Assembly: GCA_027031305.1 (NCBI GenBank)
Contig: JALVRJ010000101.1
Coordinates: 1-17,417, forward strand
Origin: Hyphomicrobiales bacterium
Lineage (GTDB): Bacteria; Pseudomonadota; Alphaproteobacteria; Rhizobiales; Aestuariivirgaceae
DNA: 17,417 nt
Reading direction: 5' to 3'
Positions 1 to 6,072 of this stretch are shown piece by piece. The translations under genes and the position numbers were made by a program. The notes beneath the pieces are model-generated. The model saw only the letters and a program-made list of their open reading frames with translations, had not been told where the DNA came from and ran no database searches. The number at the start of each line of letters is the position of its first letter. Positions within the stretch are counted from its first letter, which is position 1.

Positions 1-441
1 CCCGCCGAAGCCCGGGTTCACCGACATCACCAGCACCAGGTCGAGGCGGTCGAGCACGTATTCGATGACCGATTCCGGCGTGTGCGGGTTCAGCGACACG
101 CCCGCCTTCTTGCCCAGGTCGCGGATCACCTGAAGCGAGCGGTCCAGATGCGTGCAGGCCTCCGCGTGCACGGTGATGTAGTCCGCGCCGGCCTTGGCGT
201 ATTCCTCCAGATACAGGTCGGGATTGTCGATCATCAGGTGCACGTCGAAGGTCTTCTGCGTGTGCGGGCGCATGGCAGCGATGATGGGCGGGCCGAAGGT
301 GAGGTTCGGCACGAAATGCCCGTCCATCACGTCCAGATGCACCCAGTCCATGCCGGCGCGCTCGATGGCCTCGATTTCCTCCTTCAGCCGCGAGAAGTCC
401 GAAGACAGCATTGACGGCGCGATAATGATGTCATTGCTCAT
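1..441 (-). CDS. rpe: Ribulose-phosphate 3-epimerase, 3' end off the window
   Basis: Interconverts D-ribulose 5-phosphate and D-xylulose 5-phosphate in the cytoplasm (pentose phosphate and Calvin cycles). I read 147 codons from the ATG at 441-439. The N-terminus [13 protein letters not shown] carries the conserved Ser of the phosphopentose site. It is followed by [12 protein letters not shown] (metal-binding His and catalytic Asp), FDVHLMI (second metal His), [10 protein letters not shown] and MSVNPGFGG, all hallmarks of the (beta/alpha)8 epimerase family. The catalytic Asp of the C-terminal part lies beyond the left edge. A GGGA purine run sits about 8 nt before the start. It is 229 nt downstream of the cytochrome gene in the same direction and has its own promoter-like site, so it may be a separate unit. 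If the organism fixes CO2 this may be its Calvin-cycle copy, but nothing here proves that. Confidence 0.95.
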   Translation of the reverse strand, partial: MSNDIIIAPSMLSSDFSRLKEEIEAIERAGMDWVHLDVMDGHFVPNLTFGPPIIAAMRPHTQKTFDVHLMIDNPDLYLEEYAKAGADYITVHAEACTHLDRSLQVIRDLGKKAGVSLNPHTPESVIEYVLDRLDLVLVMSVNPGFGG

Positions 442-670
442 GGAAACATTCCCATTCTTGTTGCATGGGCCAAAAGCCCCTGCCTGCGAGAAACAGGAAA
501 AACGCCTCGCCTGTCAACCTCGCCCAATCCCCTTCTCACCATATGCGCCCATGCGCCGCGCGCCTCGGCAAAAGAACGAGGCCCGCTCCTCCTCCACGGC
601 CCTCTGCGTATGCTCCCTGAGGAGGCAACAAGAAGATAAGCGGAAAGAGCCGGTTGGACACCTGATAATG
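442..670. other. Intergenic region between rpe and the cytochrome gene
   Basis: These 229 nt hold no convincing gene. An imperfectly terminator-like inverted repeat lies at 562-582: GCCTCG, a 9-nt loop, then CGAGGC. On the minus strand it has no T-run after it, so termination here is uncertain. A short minus-strand frame reaching back to 674 begins with TTG inside the end of the cytochrome gene and resembles no family. The region mainly appears to be the leader and promoter zone of rpe. Confidence 0.5.
489..517 (-). promoter_or_regulatory. Candidate promoter of rpe
   Basis: The minus strand reads a perfect TTGACA at 517-512. After a 17-nt spacer comes GTTTCT at 494-489, a poor match to the -10 consensus. 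The site lies about 50 nt upstream of the rpe start. The -35 match is good and the -10 match weak, so this is only a candidate. Confidence 0.3.
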
Positions 671-1138
671 TCAATGCGTTTTCGGATCGACGCGATAACC
701 CGCGTGGCAGCCGGTGCAGTTGAGCATCAACTCCGATAGCATCTTCAGCGCCCGCTTCGCATCCGCGCCCTCCTCGATGGACTTGGCCAGCGCGGCGAAG
801 GCATCGTGCGTGCCAAAGCCCAGCTGCTTCATCTCCAGCGGAATACTGCGCAACAGCGAGCCGGGAATTTGATCCAGCTCCACCACTCCGGCCTTGCGCG
901 CGATTTCCGCCGCTTCCTTCATGTCGTTCTCGGCCAGCGCCTGCGCGATGCCCTGCACACTCTCCAGCCAGCCGCGCATCTCGGCCAGGAAAAAGGCGCG
1001 ATCCGACGACGTGAGCAACACCACGGTGCGACCGTCCTCGCCTTTCGGCCCGCCACTACCACGAATGACGAAGAACCAGCCCATGGCCCCGATGATGAGC
1101 AGCAGGGCGATGATGATGACGGTGCAAGGCTTTTTCAT
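671..1138 (-). CDS. Membrane-anchored mono-haem c'-like cytochrome
   Basis: A 155-residue protein. Residues about 6-27 form one hydrophobic helix after MKK, either a signal anchor or an uncleaved signal peptide. The rest is mostly helical and ends with one haem c site, CTGCH at 141-145, about ten residues from the C-terminus. A single C-terminal CxxCH in a helical domain of this size is the layout of the cytochrome c' (cytochrome_C_2) family, so it is probably exported and carries one haem on the periplasmic side. The ATG at 1138-1136 overlaps the dsrN stop by 4 nt (ATGA), which implies translational coupling. An in-frame start further upstream would run deep into dsrN and is unlikely. Its role is not known to me. 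The coupling to dsrN suggests it takes part in Dsr electron flow or protects against NO or sulfur species, but that is inference. Confidence 0.8.
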   Translation of the reverse strand: MKKPCTVIIIALLLIIGAMGWFFVIRGSGGPKGEDGRTVVLLTSSDRAFFLAEMRGWLESVQGIAQALAENDMKEAAEIARKAGVVELDQIPGSLLRSIPLEMKQLGFGTHDAFAALAKSIEEGADAKRALKMLSELMLNCTGCHAGYRVDPKTH

Positions 1139-2556
1139 GTCTGGAACTCCCGGCGGGTTGTGGTTTCTCGCGCCGAGCGGACGAAGGCGAGAAAGGCGTC
1201 CACCCACGGCGACTGCCGTGTATGGCGCAAATGGGCGAATCCGGCAACCAGATTGTGCAGCACGATGCCGTCGTGCCGCCCGTCAATACCGAAGCCGCGC
1301 TTCACCTGCCAGGCGAAAGAAAGCCTCTCGCATGAGCAATTCTCCAGCGCCGCGTAATGGAATTCGTGCGCGCGGATGGCCACGCCCACTCCTCCCGCCG
1401 CTGTCCAGGGCGCATCTTGCGTTGCGGCCAGGTGCACGATGCCCCGCCCCTGCGGCCTTTCGTTCATCACCGCCTCGCCGGGAATGACGCCGCACATCTC
1501 GGCCACCTCTTCGCCCCAGCGGATGCGCTCGGAAAGATACATCAATCCGCCGCATTCGGCATAAGCGGGAAGTCCTGCCCGGATGGCCCCCGCCATCGCC
1601 CGCCGCATCGCCACGTTGGCCTCAAGCTCCGCCATGTGCGTTTCAGGAAAGCCGCCGGGCAGGAACAGCGCATCGATGTTTTCCGGCAGGCGCGCATCGA
1701 CCAGCGGACTGAAAAAGACGATCTCCGCGCCCAGCGCCCGGAACCGCTCCAGATCGTCCTCGTAAAGGAAGCAGAAGGCGGCATCGCGCGCCACCGCCAC
1801 GCGCAAGCCCCCGCCGAGAGCGGCGTCGGCGGGCGGCATGGCCAAACCCGGCGCTTCCAGCCCAGGCGCGCCCCGCGCGATTTCCTCCACCCGCCGCAGG
1901 TCCACCTGCTCGGCCACCATCTCGCCGATGGCGAAAAGCCAGCTCTCCCGCGCCGCCACGTCACCCGGCGTCGTCAGCCCCAGGTGGCGCTCCTTCAACA
2001 CCAGGTCACCGCTGCGCCGCACCGCGCCCAGCACTTCGATGTCGGTGTAATGCTCGATGGCCGCGCGCAGCTTGGCCTCGTGGCGCGGCCCCGCCACCCG
2101 GTTCAGGATGACCCCGGCGATGCGCACCTCTTCGTCGAACGACTGGTAACCCAGCAGCAGCGGCGCCACGCCGCGCGTGATACCTTCCGTGTCGATGACC
2201 AGCACCACCGGCGCGCGCAAGAGCTTCGCCAGCGCCGCGTTGGAGTCGGAGCCGTCCAGCGCCACGCCGTCGTGCAGCCCCTTGTTGGCCTCGACGATGG
2301 CAATGTCCGCGCCCACCGCCCGGCTGGCGAACAGGGCAAGGATTTCTTCTCTCTCCTGCGTGTTGAAGTCGAGGTTGTAACTGGCACGCCCGCTGGCCAA
2401 CCTGTGCCACAGCGGATCGATGTAATCCGGTCCCTTCTTGAACATGCGCACGTGCCGCCCGCGCGCGGTAAGCGCCCGGGCCAGCCCCACCGACACGGTG
2501 GTCTTGCCCGACGACTTGTGCGCGGCGGAAACGAATATGCGCGGCAGGTGAGACAT
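1135..2556 (-). CDS. dsrN: DsrN, siroheme amidase of the cobyrinate a,c-diamide synthase (CbiA) family
   Basis: A glutamine-dependent amidotransferase of 473 residues that, in sulfur oxidisers, amidates sirohaem to the siro(haem)amide used by DsrAB. The N-terminal P-loop ATPase domain has SAAHKSSGKTT at 10-20, KKGPDYIDP at 40-48 and the EANKGLHDG motif at 89-97. The C-terminal class I glutamine amidotransferase-like domain has LPGGFPE at 299-305 and the nucleophile Cys335 in YAECGGLMYL. The length is normal for CbiA proteins (about 450-480). Cobyrinate synthase (CbiA/CobB) of B12 synthesis is the only serious alternative. The dsr context and lack of other cobalamin genes argue for DsrN. It is preceded by the DUF4202 gene (67-nt gap) and overlaps the cytochrome gene by 4 nt. 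Confidence 0.9.
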   Translation of the reverse strand: MSHLPRIFVSAAHKSSGKTTVSVGLARALTARGRHVRMFKKGPDYIDPLWHRLASGRASYNLDFNTQEREEILALFASRAVGADIAIVEANKGLHDGVALDGSDSNAALAKLLRAPVVLVIDTEGITRGVAPLLLGYQSFDEEVRIAGVILNRVAGPRHEAKLRAAIEHYTDIEVLGAVRRSGDLVLKERHLGLTTPGDVAARESWLFAIGEMVAEQVDLRRVEEIARGAPGLEAPGLAMPPADAALGGGLRVAVARDAAFCFLYEDDLERFRALGAEIVFFSPLVDARLPENIDALFLPGGFPETHMAELEANVAMRRAMAGAIRAGLPAYAECGGLMYLSERIRWGEEVAEMCGVIPGEAVMNERPQGRGIVHLAATQDAPWTAAGGVGVAIRAHEFHYAALENCSCERLSFAWQVKRGFGIDGRHDGIVLHNLVAGFAHLRHTRQSPWVDAFLAFVRSARETTTRREFQT

Positions 2557-2575
2557 GCGCGGATCTCGTCAGGAA

Positions 2576-2595
2576 ACGGGCACGACAACGCCCGT
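2576..2595 (-). other. Small inverted repeat between the DUF4202 gene and dsrN
   Basis: ACGGGC at 2576-2581 and GCCCGT at 2590-2595 can form a 6-bp stem with an 8-nt loop, about 20-40 nt before dsrN. On the minus strand only TT follows, so it is more likely an mRNA hairpin than a terminator. No separate promoter for dsrN is evident. Confidence 0.3.
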
Positions 2596-2623
2596 AGGCC
2601 GTTAGACCCCCTTTCGCCCCGTA

Positions 2624-3262
2624 TTACCAGTCCAGATCGGCGCTGGCCATACGCTCCAACTGCGGCTTCACTTTCTCGATCGCCTTCTCGATAAGCCTTC
2701 GGTGCTCTTCCGGCAGGTCCAGCGCCAGCGCCGCGGCGTGGCCCTTTGGCGACATCTTCAGCAACGTCTTGGCCACGATGTCGATGAGCTTGTCCTCGTC
2801 ATAGTCCGCATACTTGTCGATGAACGGTTGCAGATAATGCTCGACGAACACCACATCCACCACGTTTTCCAGCGCCTGGCTCAGCCTGTCCTTCTTCAGC
2901 TGTTCCTTGCGCACCAATTTCTGCACCTCTGCGATTTCATCTTGCCCATATCCGTGCTTGCGCATGATCTCGCCCAGCAGCTTCGCATGATGCTCTCGGG
3001 CCGCCTTGCGCCACTGGTTGTAGCCCTTCCGCCCTTGCGGATAATCTGTCCGCGCCACGTCGTAACGGCGGATATGCTGGCCATAGGCGGCGATCTTCAG
3101 CGTCTCCGGAGCATCCGGATACATGTTCTCCAGCCGCTCCAGCATTCGTCGCGAATACACCACCTCGAACGGCATTTCCTTGCCATGCAACACGTCGCGC
3201 CGCGGATCGTCCGCATGGGCCGCATCGATGTCGGCCAGCACCTTGGCAAGGCGTTCGGTCAT
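2624..3262 (-). CDS. DUF4202 family protein, function unknown
   Basis: A soluble, mostly helical protein of 212 residues with no signal peptide. It matches my recollection of the DUF4202 family: AAYGQHIRRYDVAR at 58-71, YPQGRKGYNQWR at 74-85, the HH pair at 91-92, LENVVDVVFVEHYL at 131-144, and KMSPKGHAAAL at 169-179. The spacing of His63, His91/92, Glu132 and Asp136 recalls the metal-binding residues of HD-domain phosphohydrolases, but that is an impression from the pattern. The ATG at 3262 has a GAGG ribosome site 8-10 nt upstream; the reading frame extends further up but crosses the hairpins of the preceding unit. It is the first gene after the dsrP terminator and leads into dsrN, so a link to sirohaem metabolism or sulfur signalling is plausible but unproven. 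Confidence 0.75.
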   Translation of the reverse strand: MTERLAKVLADIDAAHADDPRRDVLHGKEMPFEVVYSRRMLERLENMYPDAPETLKIAAYGQHIRRYDVARTDYPQGRKGYNQWRKAAREHHAKLLGEIMRKHGYGQDEIAEVQKLVRKEQLKKDRLSQALENVVDVVFVEHYLQPFIDKYADYDEDKLIDIVAKTLLKMSPKGHAAALALDLPEEHRRLIEKAIEKVKPQLERMASADLDW

Positions 3263-3307
3263 TGCACTTGTCCTCTCCGCCCCAAATTGCCTCTTTCGCC
3301 AATATAG

Positions 3308-3327
3308 AAAAGGCCAACATGCTGGCC
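3308..3327 (-). terminator. Second, weaker terminator-like hairpin after dsrP
   Basis: On the minus strand GGCCA and TGGCC (3327-3312) enclose a 6-nt loop, and TTTT follows at 3311-3308. It lies 22 nt beyond the strong terminator and could act as a back-up. It also lies just before the DUF4202 leader, and the TATATT just after it could alternatively be part of that gene's promoter, although I see no good -35 partner. Confidence 0.4.
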
Positions 3328-3348
3328 ACCATTGGCCTGCCACCATGC

Positions 3349-3378
3349 AAAAAGGCCTGTCCGCAGTGCGGACAGGCC
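3349..3378 (-). terminator. Intrinsic terminator of the dsr operon, after dsrP
   Basis: GGCCTGTCCGCA at 3354-3365 and TGCGGACAGGCC at 3367-3378 are perfect complements, giving an 11-bp GC-rich stem with a 3-nt loop. On the minus strand it is followed directly by TTTTT (3353-3349). This is a textbook rho-independent terminator about 50 nt after the dsrP stop. It separates dsrA-P from the DUF4202-dsrN-cytochrome unit. Confidence 0.88.
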
Positions 3379-3428
3379 ATAATGTCGTGTCATGCGCACC
3401 ATGACGTCATGCGCCTGGCGCGCCGTGC

Positions 3429-4673
3429 TCAGGCAGCCTTTTTCATCTCCGCCACCTCGCCAGTCGCCAGGTGCGGGTCCACGGCCGCGTCGGCCAGCGT
3501 TGTCGGCAGGATGCGCAGCGTCTTCGACGCCACCAGCACGATGGCCACCGCCACCGCCATGCCACCCAGCCCCAGCAGGATCTCCGGCAGGCTCGGCGCA
3601 TAGGAATAGAACATGCCATCGTTGTAGGTGCTGCTTACCTGCTTGCCCGGGAACAGCACCAATGGATAGGACTGCCCGCCGATGATGACGAAGTAGACCA
3701 GCGAGATGCCACCCAGCACCGTTAGGATCGAGGCCGTCACCACCGGCTTGAAGCTGGTCCGCGCCGAGCGCGAGAACACCAGGAAAAGCGGCGCGATGGT
3801 GCCCAGCGCCATGAAGCCCAGCCAATACAGCCAGCTATAGATGTTGCCGGAGAAGAACAGATAGCCCACCATCGGCCGGTGCTCGGCCGCGTAAAGGTCG
3901 GTCAGCCACCACACCACGGTGAAATAGGCCGCCGCCGCCACGAACACGCCCAGCAGCCGCCCCATCCGGTTCACCAACCCATGGCCCAACGGACGCTCGT
4001 CGCCCTTCATCAAGGCCACCATCAGCAGGATGAAAATGGCCAGGCCGAAGGAAAACGACAGGGCGATGAACATGGGCGCGAAAATCGCCAGGTCATAAGG
4101 CTGCCGTGCCACCAGCCAGCCGAAGATGGAGCCAGTGCCGGTGGTCAGGATGAGCCGCCACAGGAAGGCCAGCGTGCCGGCCGCCGTGTAATAGCGCCGC
4201 ACGCGGAAATCCTGGCTCATCTGCGTGTAGAGATACAGCAGCACCACGGCGAAGAAACCGTTGTAGAGATAGATGTTCCACGCGAAGATCGAGCGAAAAT
4301 TGTATTTCGTCATGGCCACGACGAGCCTGTCCGGCCGCCCGAGGTCCAGCACCAGGATCATCAGGCCACCGGCCAGCACCGCCGCCGCCATCACCGCGGA
4401 AAGCCGCCCCAGCGGCTTGTAGGGCGTCTTGCCGAACACGGTGCCGATGGAGGCGACGTTGAGAATGCCCGAGGCGGCGATGATGAGGAACACGGCGAAC
4501 ACGTGTGGCATTCCCCACACGATCTCGTTGGTCATGCCCGTAACCGCATGACCGTGGTGCTCCATGTAATAGGCCGCCGCCAACCCGATGAGGGCCAGCA
4601 CGCCCATGCCCCCCAGCGCGGTGTAATACCCCACCTTCGACTGGAGATACTCGTAGTGGAAATGCTTCTTCAT
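3429..4673 (-). CDS. dsrP: DsrP, NrfD-like integral membrane subunit of DsrMKJOP
   Basis: A 414-residue polytopic membrane protein with about ten hydrophobic segments. It starts MKKHFHYEYLQSKVGYYTAL, with a short cytoplasmic lead before the first helix. NrfD/HybB-type proteins exchange electrons with the quinone pool and pair with a periplasmic four-cluster ferredoxin, here DsrO directly upstream (14-nt gap). Family-like segments include VLDLGRPDR and FRSIFAWNIYLYNGFF. The ATG at 4673-4671 has a strong GGAGGGCGG site; a longer reading frame upstream runs through the dsrO end and is discarded. It is the last gene before the strong terminator. Hydrophilic C-terminus ends EMKKAA. Confidence 0.93.
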   Translation of the reverse strand: MKKHFHYEYLQSKVGYYTALGGMGVLALIGLAAAYYMEHHGHAVTGMTNEIVWGMPHVFAVFLIIAASGILNVASIGTVFGKTPYKPLGRLSAVMAAAVLAGGLMILVLDLGRPDRLVVAMTKYNFRSIFAWNIYLYNGFFAVVLLYLYTQMSQDFRVRRYYTAAGTLAFLWRLILTTGTGSIFGWLVARQPYDLAIFAPMFIALSFSFGLAIFILLMVALMKGDERPLGHGLVNRMGRLLGVFVAAAAYFTVVWWLTDLYAAEHRPMVGYLFFSGNIYSWLYWLGFMALGTIAPLFLVFSRSARTSFKPVVTASILTVLGGISLVYFVIIGGQSYPLVLFPGKQVSSTYNDGMFYSYAPSLPEILLGLGGMAVAVAIVLVASKTLRILPTTLADAAVDPHLATGEVAEMKKAA

Positions 4674-4687
4674 GGTCCGCCCTCCGC

Positions 4688-5488
4688 TCACGGCAGCCGG
4701 GTATAGCGAATGCCGGTATCCGTGCCCAGATCCTCGCGGATTTGATAGCTCGGAATCCCCTTCAGGCGCTTGCTCAACGCCGAGTTCGGATCGTTGAGAT
4801 CGCCGAACAACATGGCCCCTTCCGGACACGCCTCGGCACAGGCCGGAATCTTGCCCGCGTCAACGCGATGCGCGCAGAAGTCGCAGCTCGTGACACACCC
4901 TTTGCCCATCGGCGCGTGGAAGCGCTTCTTCTCTTCCGGAATGTCCTCGTGCACGAAGGAGCGCGCCTTGTAGGGACATGCCATCATGCAATAGCGACAT
5001 CCGATGCAGATGTGCATGTTCACCCGCACGATGCCGTCGGCCCGCTGCATGGAGGCGCCGGTGGGACACACGTCCACGCACGGCGGGTTGGCGCAGTGCT
5101 GGCACATCACCGGCAGCGACATCATGAAGCCCGTGGCCGGGTCCTTCACGTTCACCTTGCGGATCCACTGCACGTCGTGCGGCGAATGCGGCTCGGCTTC
5201 CCAGCCGTTTTCCTGCTTGCAGGCGTCCACGCACTTCTGACATCCATCCGAGCACTTGGTGGTATCGATGAGCATTCCCCAGCGCTTTTTCGGATCCAGC
5301 GGCTCTTCGGGCTTCTTCGCCTGCGCCTGCGAGCCCCCCACGGTGAACAGTGTCAGCCCGCCGCCCAGCGAGATCACGCTGGCCGCCGCGATGTTGCGCA
5401 TGAACGCGCGCCGAGCCTCGTTCAGCTCGTCCTCGCGCGAGACTTCCTGCCCGCTTGCGGTCTTGTCCCTGGCGCCCTGGTCCATCAT
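4688..5488 (-). CDS. dsrO: DsrO, Tat-exported four-cluster ferredoxin subunit of DsrMKJOP
   Basis: A periplasmic iron-sulfur protein of 266 residues that carries electrons between DsrJ and the membrane protein DsrP. A twin-arginine signal is visible: RRAFMRN at 26-32, then a hydrophobic stretch to about 53. Four cysteine groups follow: Cys79/83/86/90, Cys129/132/137/141, Cys161/164/167/171 and Cys198/202/205 with Cys217/221. The layout is that of the DmsB/HybA/NrfC family. The start overlaps the dsrJ stop by 4 nt, which indicates translational coupling. The Tat signal implies that the clusters are inserted in the cytoplasm before export. Confidence 0.95.
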   Translation of the reverse strand: MMDQGARDKTASGQEVSREDELNEARRAFMRNIAAASVISLGGGLTLFTVGGSQAQAKKPEEPLDPKKRWGMLIDTTKCSDGCQKCVDACKQENGWEAEPHSPHDVQWIRKVNVKDPATGFMMSLPVMCQHCANPPCVDVCPTGASMQRADGIVRVNMHICIGCRYCMMACPYKARSFVHEDIPEEKKRFHAPMGKGCVTSCDFCAHRVDAGKIPACAEACPEGAMLFGDLNDPNSALSKRLKGIPSYQIREDLGTDTGIRYTRLP

Positions 5489-5970
5489 TTGCGCCCTCCA
5501 TGCTCACGCTGCACGAATGCCCTCAGCTGCGCCATCATGCTGGCCTTCATCTTTCCGTCGGGCCCGATCATGGCCTCCCGCACCGCCGCTTCCGGCACCG
5601 ACTTGTGGCAGGTCCAGCAGTCCGGCTGCACGGCCGCGAAATCATGGCACACGCGGCAGAAATGCTTCGGCGAGGCGACGGTCACGGGCTTGCCGGTTTT
5701 CTCGTCCTTCACCATGTGGCACGTCAGGCACGCCTCCAGCGCCTGCTTGCCACCGCGAATTCCCTGATACATGGTAAGATCGCGCCGATGCTTGAGAATG
5801 TCCATATGCACCCGGCGCATCTCCTTGCCCGGCAGCACGCAGCTTCCCTTGCTCTTGTCGATGGGCACCTTCGGCCCGATCTCCCCGGCCATCGTCGCCG
5901 CAGGCATTGCGCCGACGCCCAACACGCCTGTCACCAACGCGGCCGCAACGTATTTTCCCAATGCGCGCAT
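5485..5970 (-). CDS. dsrJ: DsrJ, tri-haem c-type cytochrome of DsrMKJOP
   Basis: A periplasmic tri-haem cytochrome of 161 residues. The N-terminal hydrophobic stretch (about 5-28) with AATMA before GE is a signal peptide or anchor. Three haem sites are visible: CLTCH 81-85, CRVCH 105-109 and CWTCH 118-122. Cys44 in GSCVLPGKEMRR corresponds to the extra Cys that in Allochromatium DsrJ can serve as an unusual axial ligand to one haem (family knowledge). The ATG at 5970-5968 follows a GGGCGGAC stretch. A 102-nt gap with two strong hairpins separates it from dsrL upstream, and it overlaps dsrO downstream. Confidence 0.95.
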   Translation of the reverse strand: MRALGKYVAAALVTGVLGVGAMPAATMAGEIGPKVPIDKSKGSCVLPGKEMRRVHMDILKHRRDLTMYQGIRGGKQALEACLTCHMVKDEKTGKPVTVASPKHFCRVCHDFAAVQPDCWTCHKSVPEAAVREAMIGPDGKMKASMMAQLRAFVQREHGGRK

Positions 5971-6013
5971 GATGTCCGCCCGCTCAAATGGTTATCGCAA
6001 CCCCTCTGGGGAC

Positions 6014-6038
6014 GGCGGGAGCGTCCCTCGCTCCCGCC
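6014..6038 (-). repeat. Hairpin 1 in the dsrL-dsrJ gap
   Basis: GGCGGGAGCG at 6014-6023 and CGCTCCCGCC at 6029-6038 form a perfect 10-bp stem with a 5-nt loop. There is no T-run on the minus strand, so it is more likely an mRNA-stabilising or processing hairpin than a terminator. Confidence 0.65.
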
Positions 6039-6051
6039 ACGATATCGTGTT

Positions 6052-6068
6052 CGCCGCGAATCGCGGCG
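6052..6068 (-). repeat. Hairpin 2 in the dsrL-dsrJ gap
   Basis: CGCCGCG at 6052-6058 and CGCGGCG at 6062-6068 form a perfect 7-bp stem with a 3-nt loop, 4 nt after the dsrL stop codon on the transcript. Together with the neighbouring hairpin it makes a tandem pair that could protect the 3' end of upstream mRNA. Confidence 0.6.
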
Positions 6069-6072
6069 GACC

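Noticed and set aside
438..674. Minus-strand 78-codon frame between the cytochrome gene and rpe
   Set aside because: Begins with TTG overlapping the cytochrome stop, has no ribosome site, is Arg-rich and runs into the rpe start region.
1135..2556. Reading dsrN as cobyrinate a,c-diamide synthase of vitamin B12 synthesis
   Set aside because: Same family, but no other cobalamin genes are present and the gene belongs to the dsr neighbourhood, where this family amidates sirohaem.
1357..2694. Plus-strand open frame of 445 codons opposite dsrN
   Set aside because: A composition shadow of dsrN: rich in His and Arg, without a ribosome site or recognisable fold.
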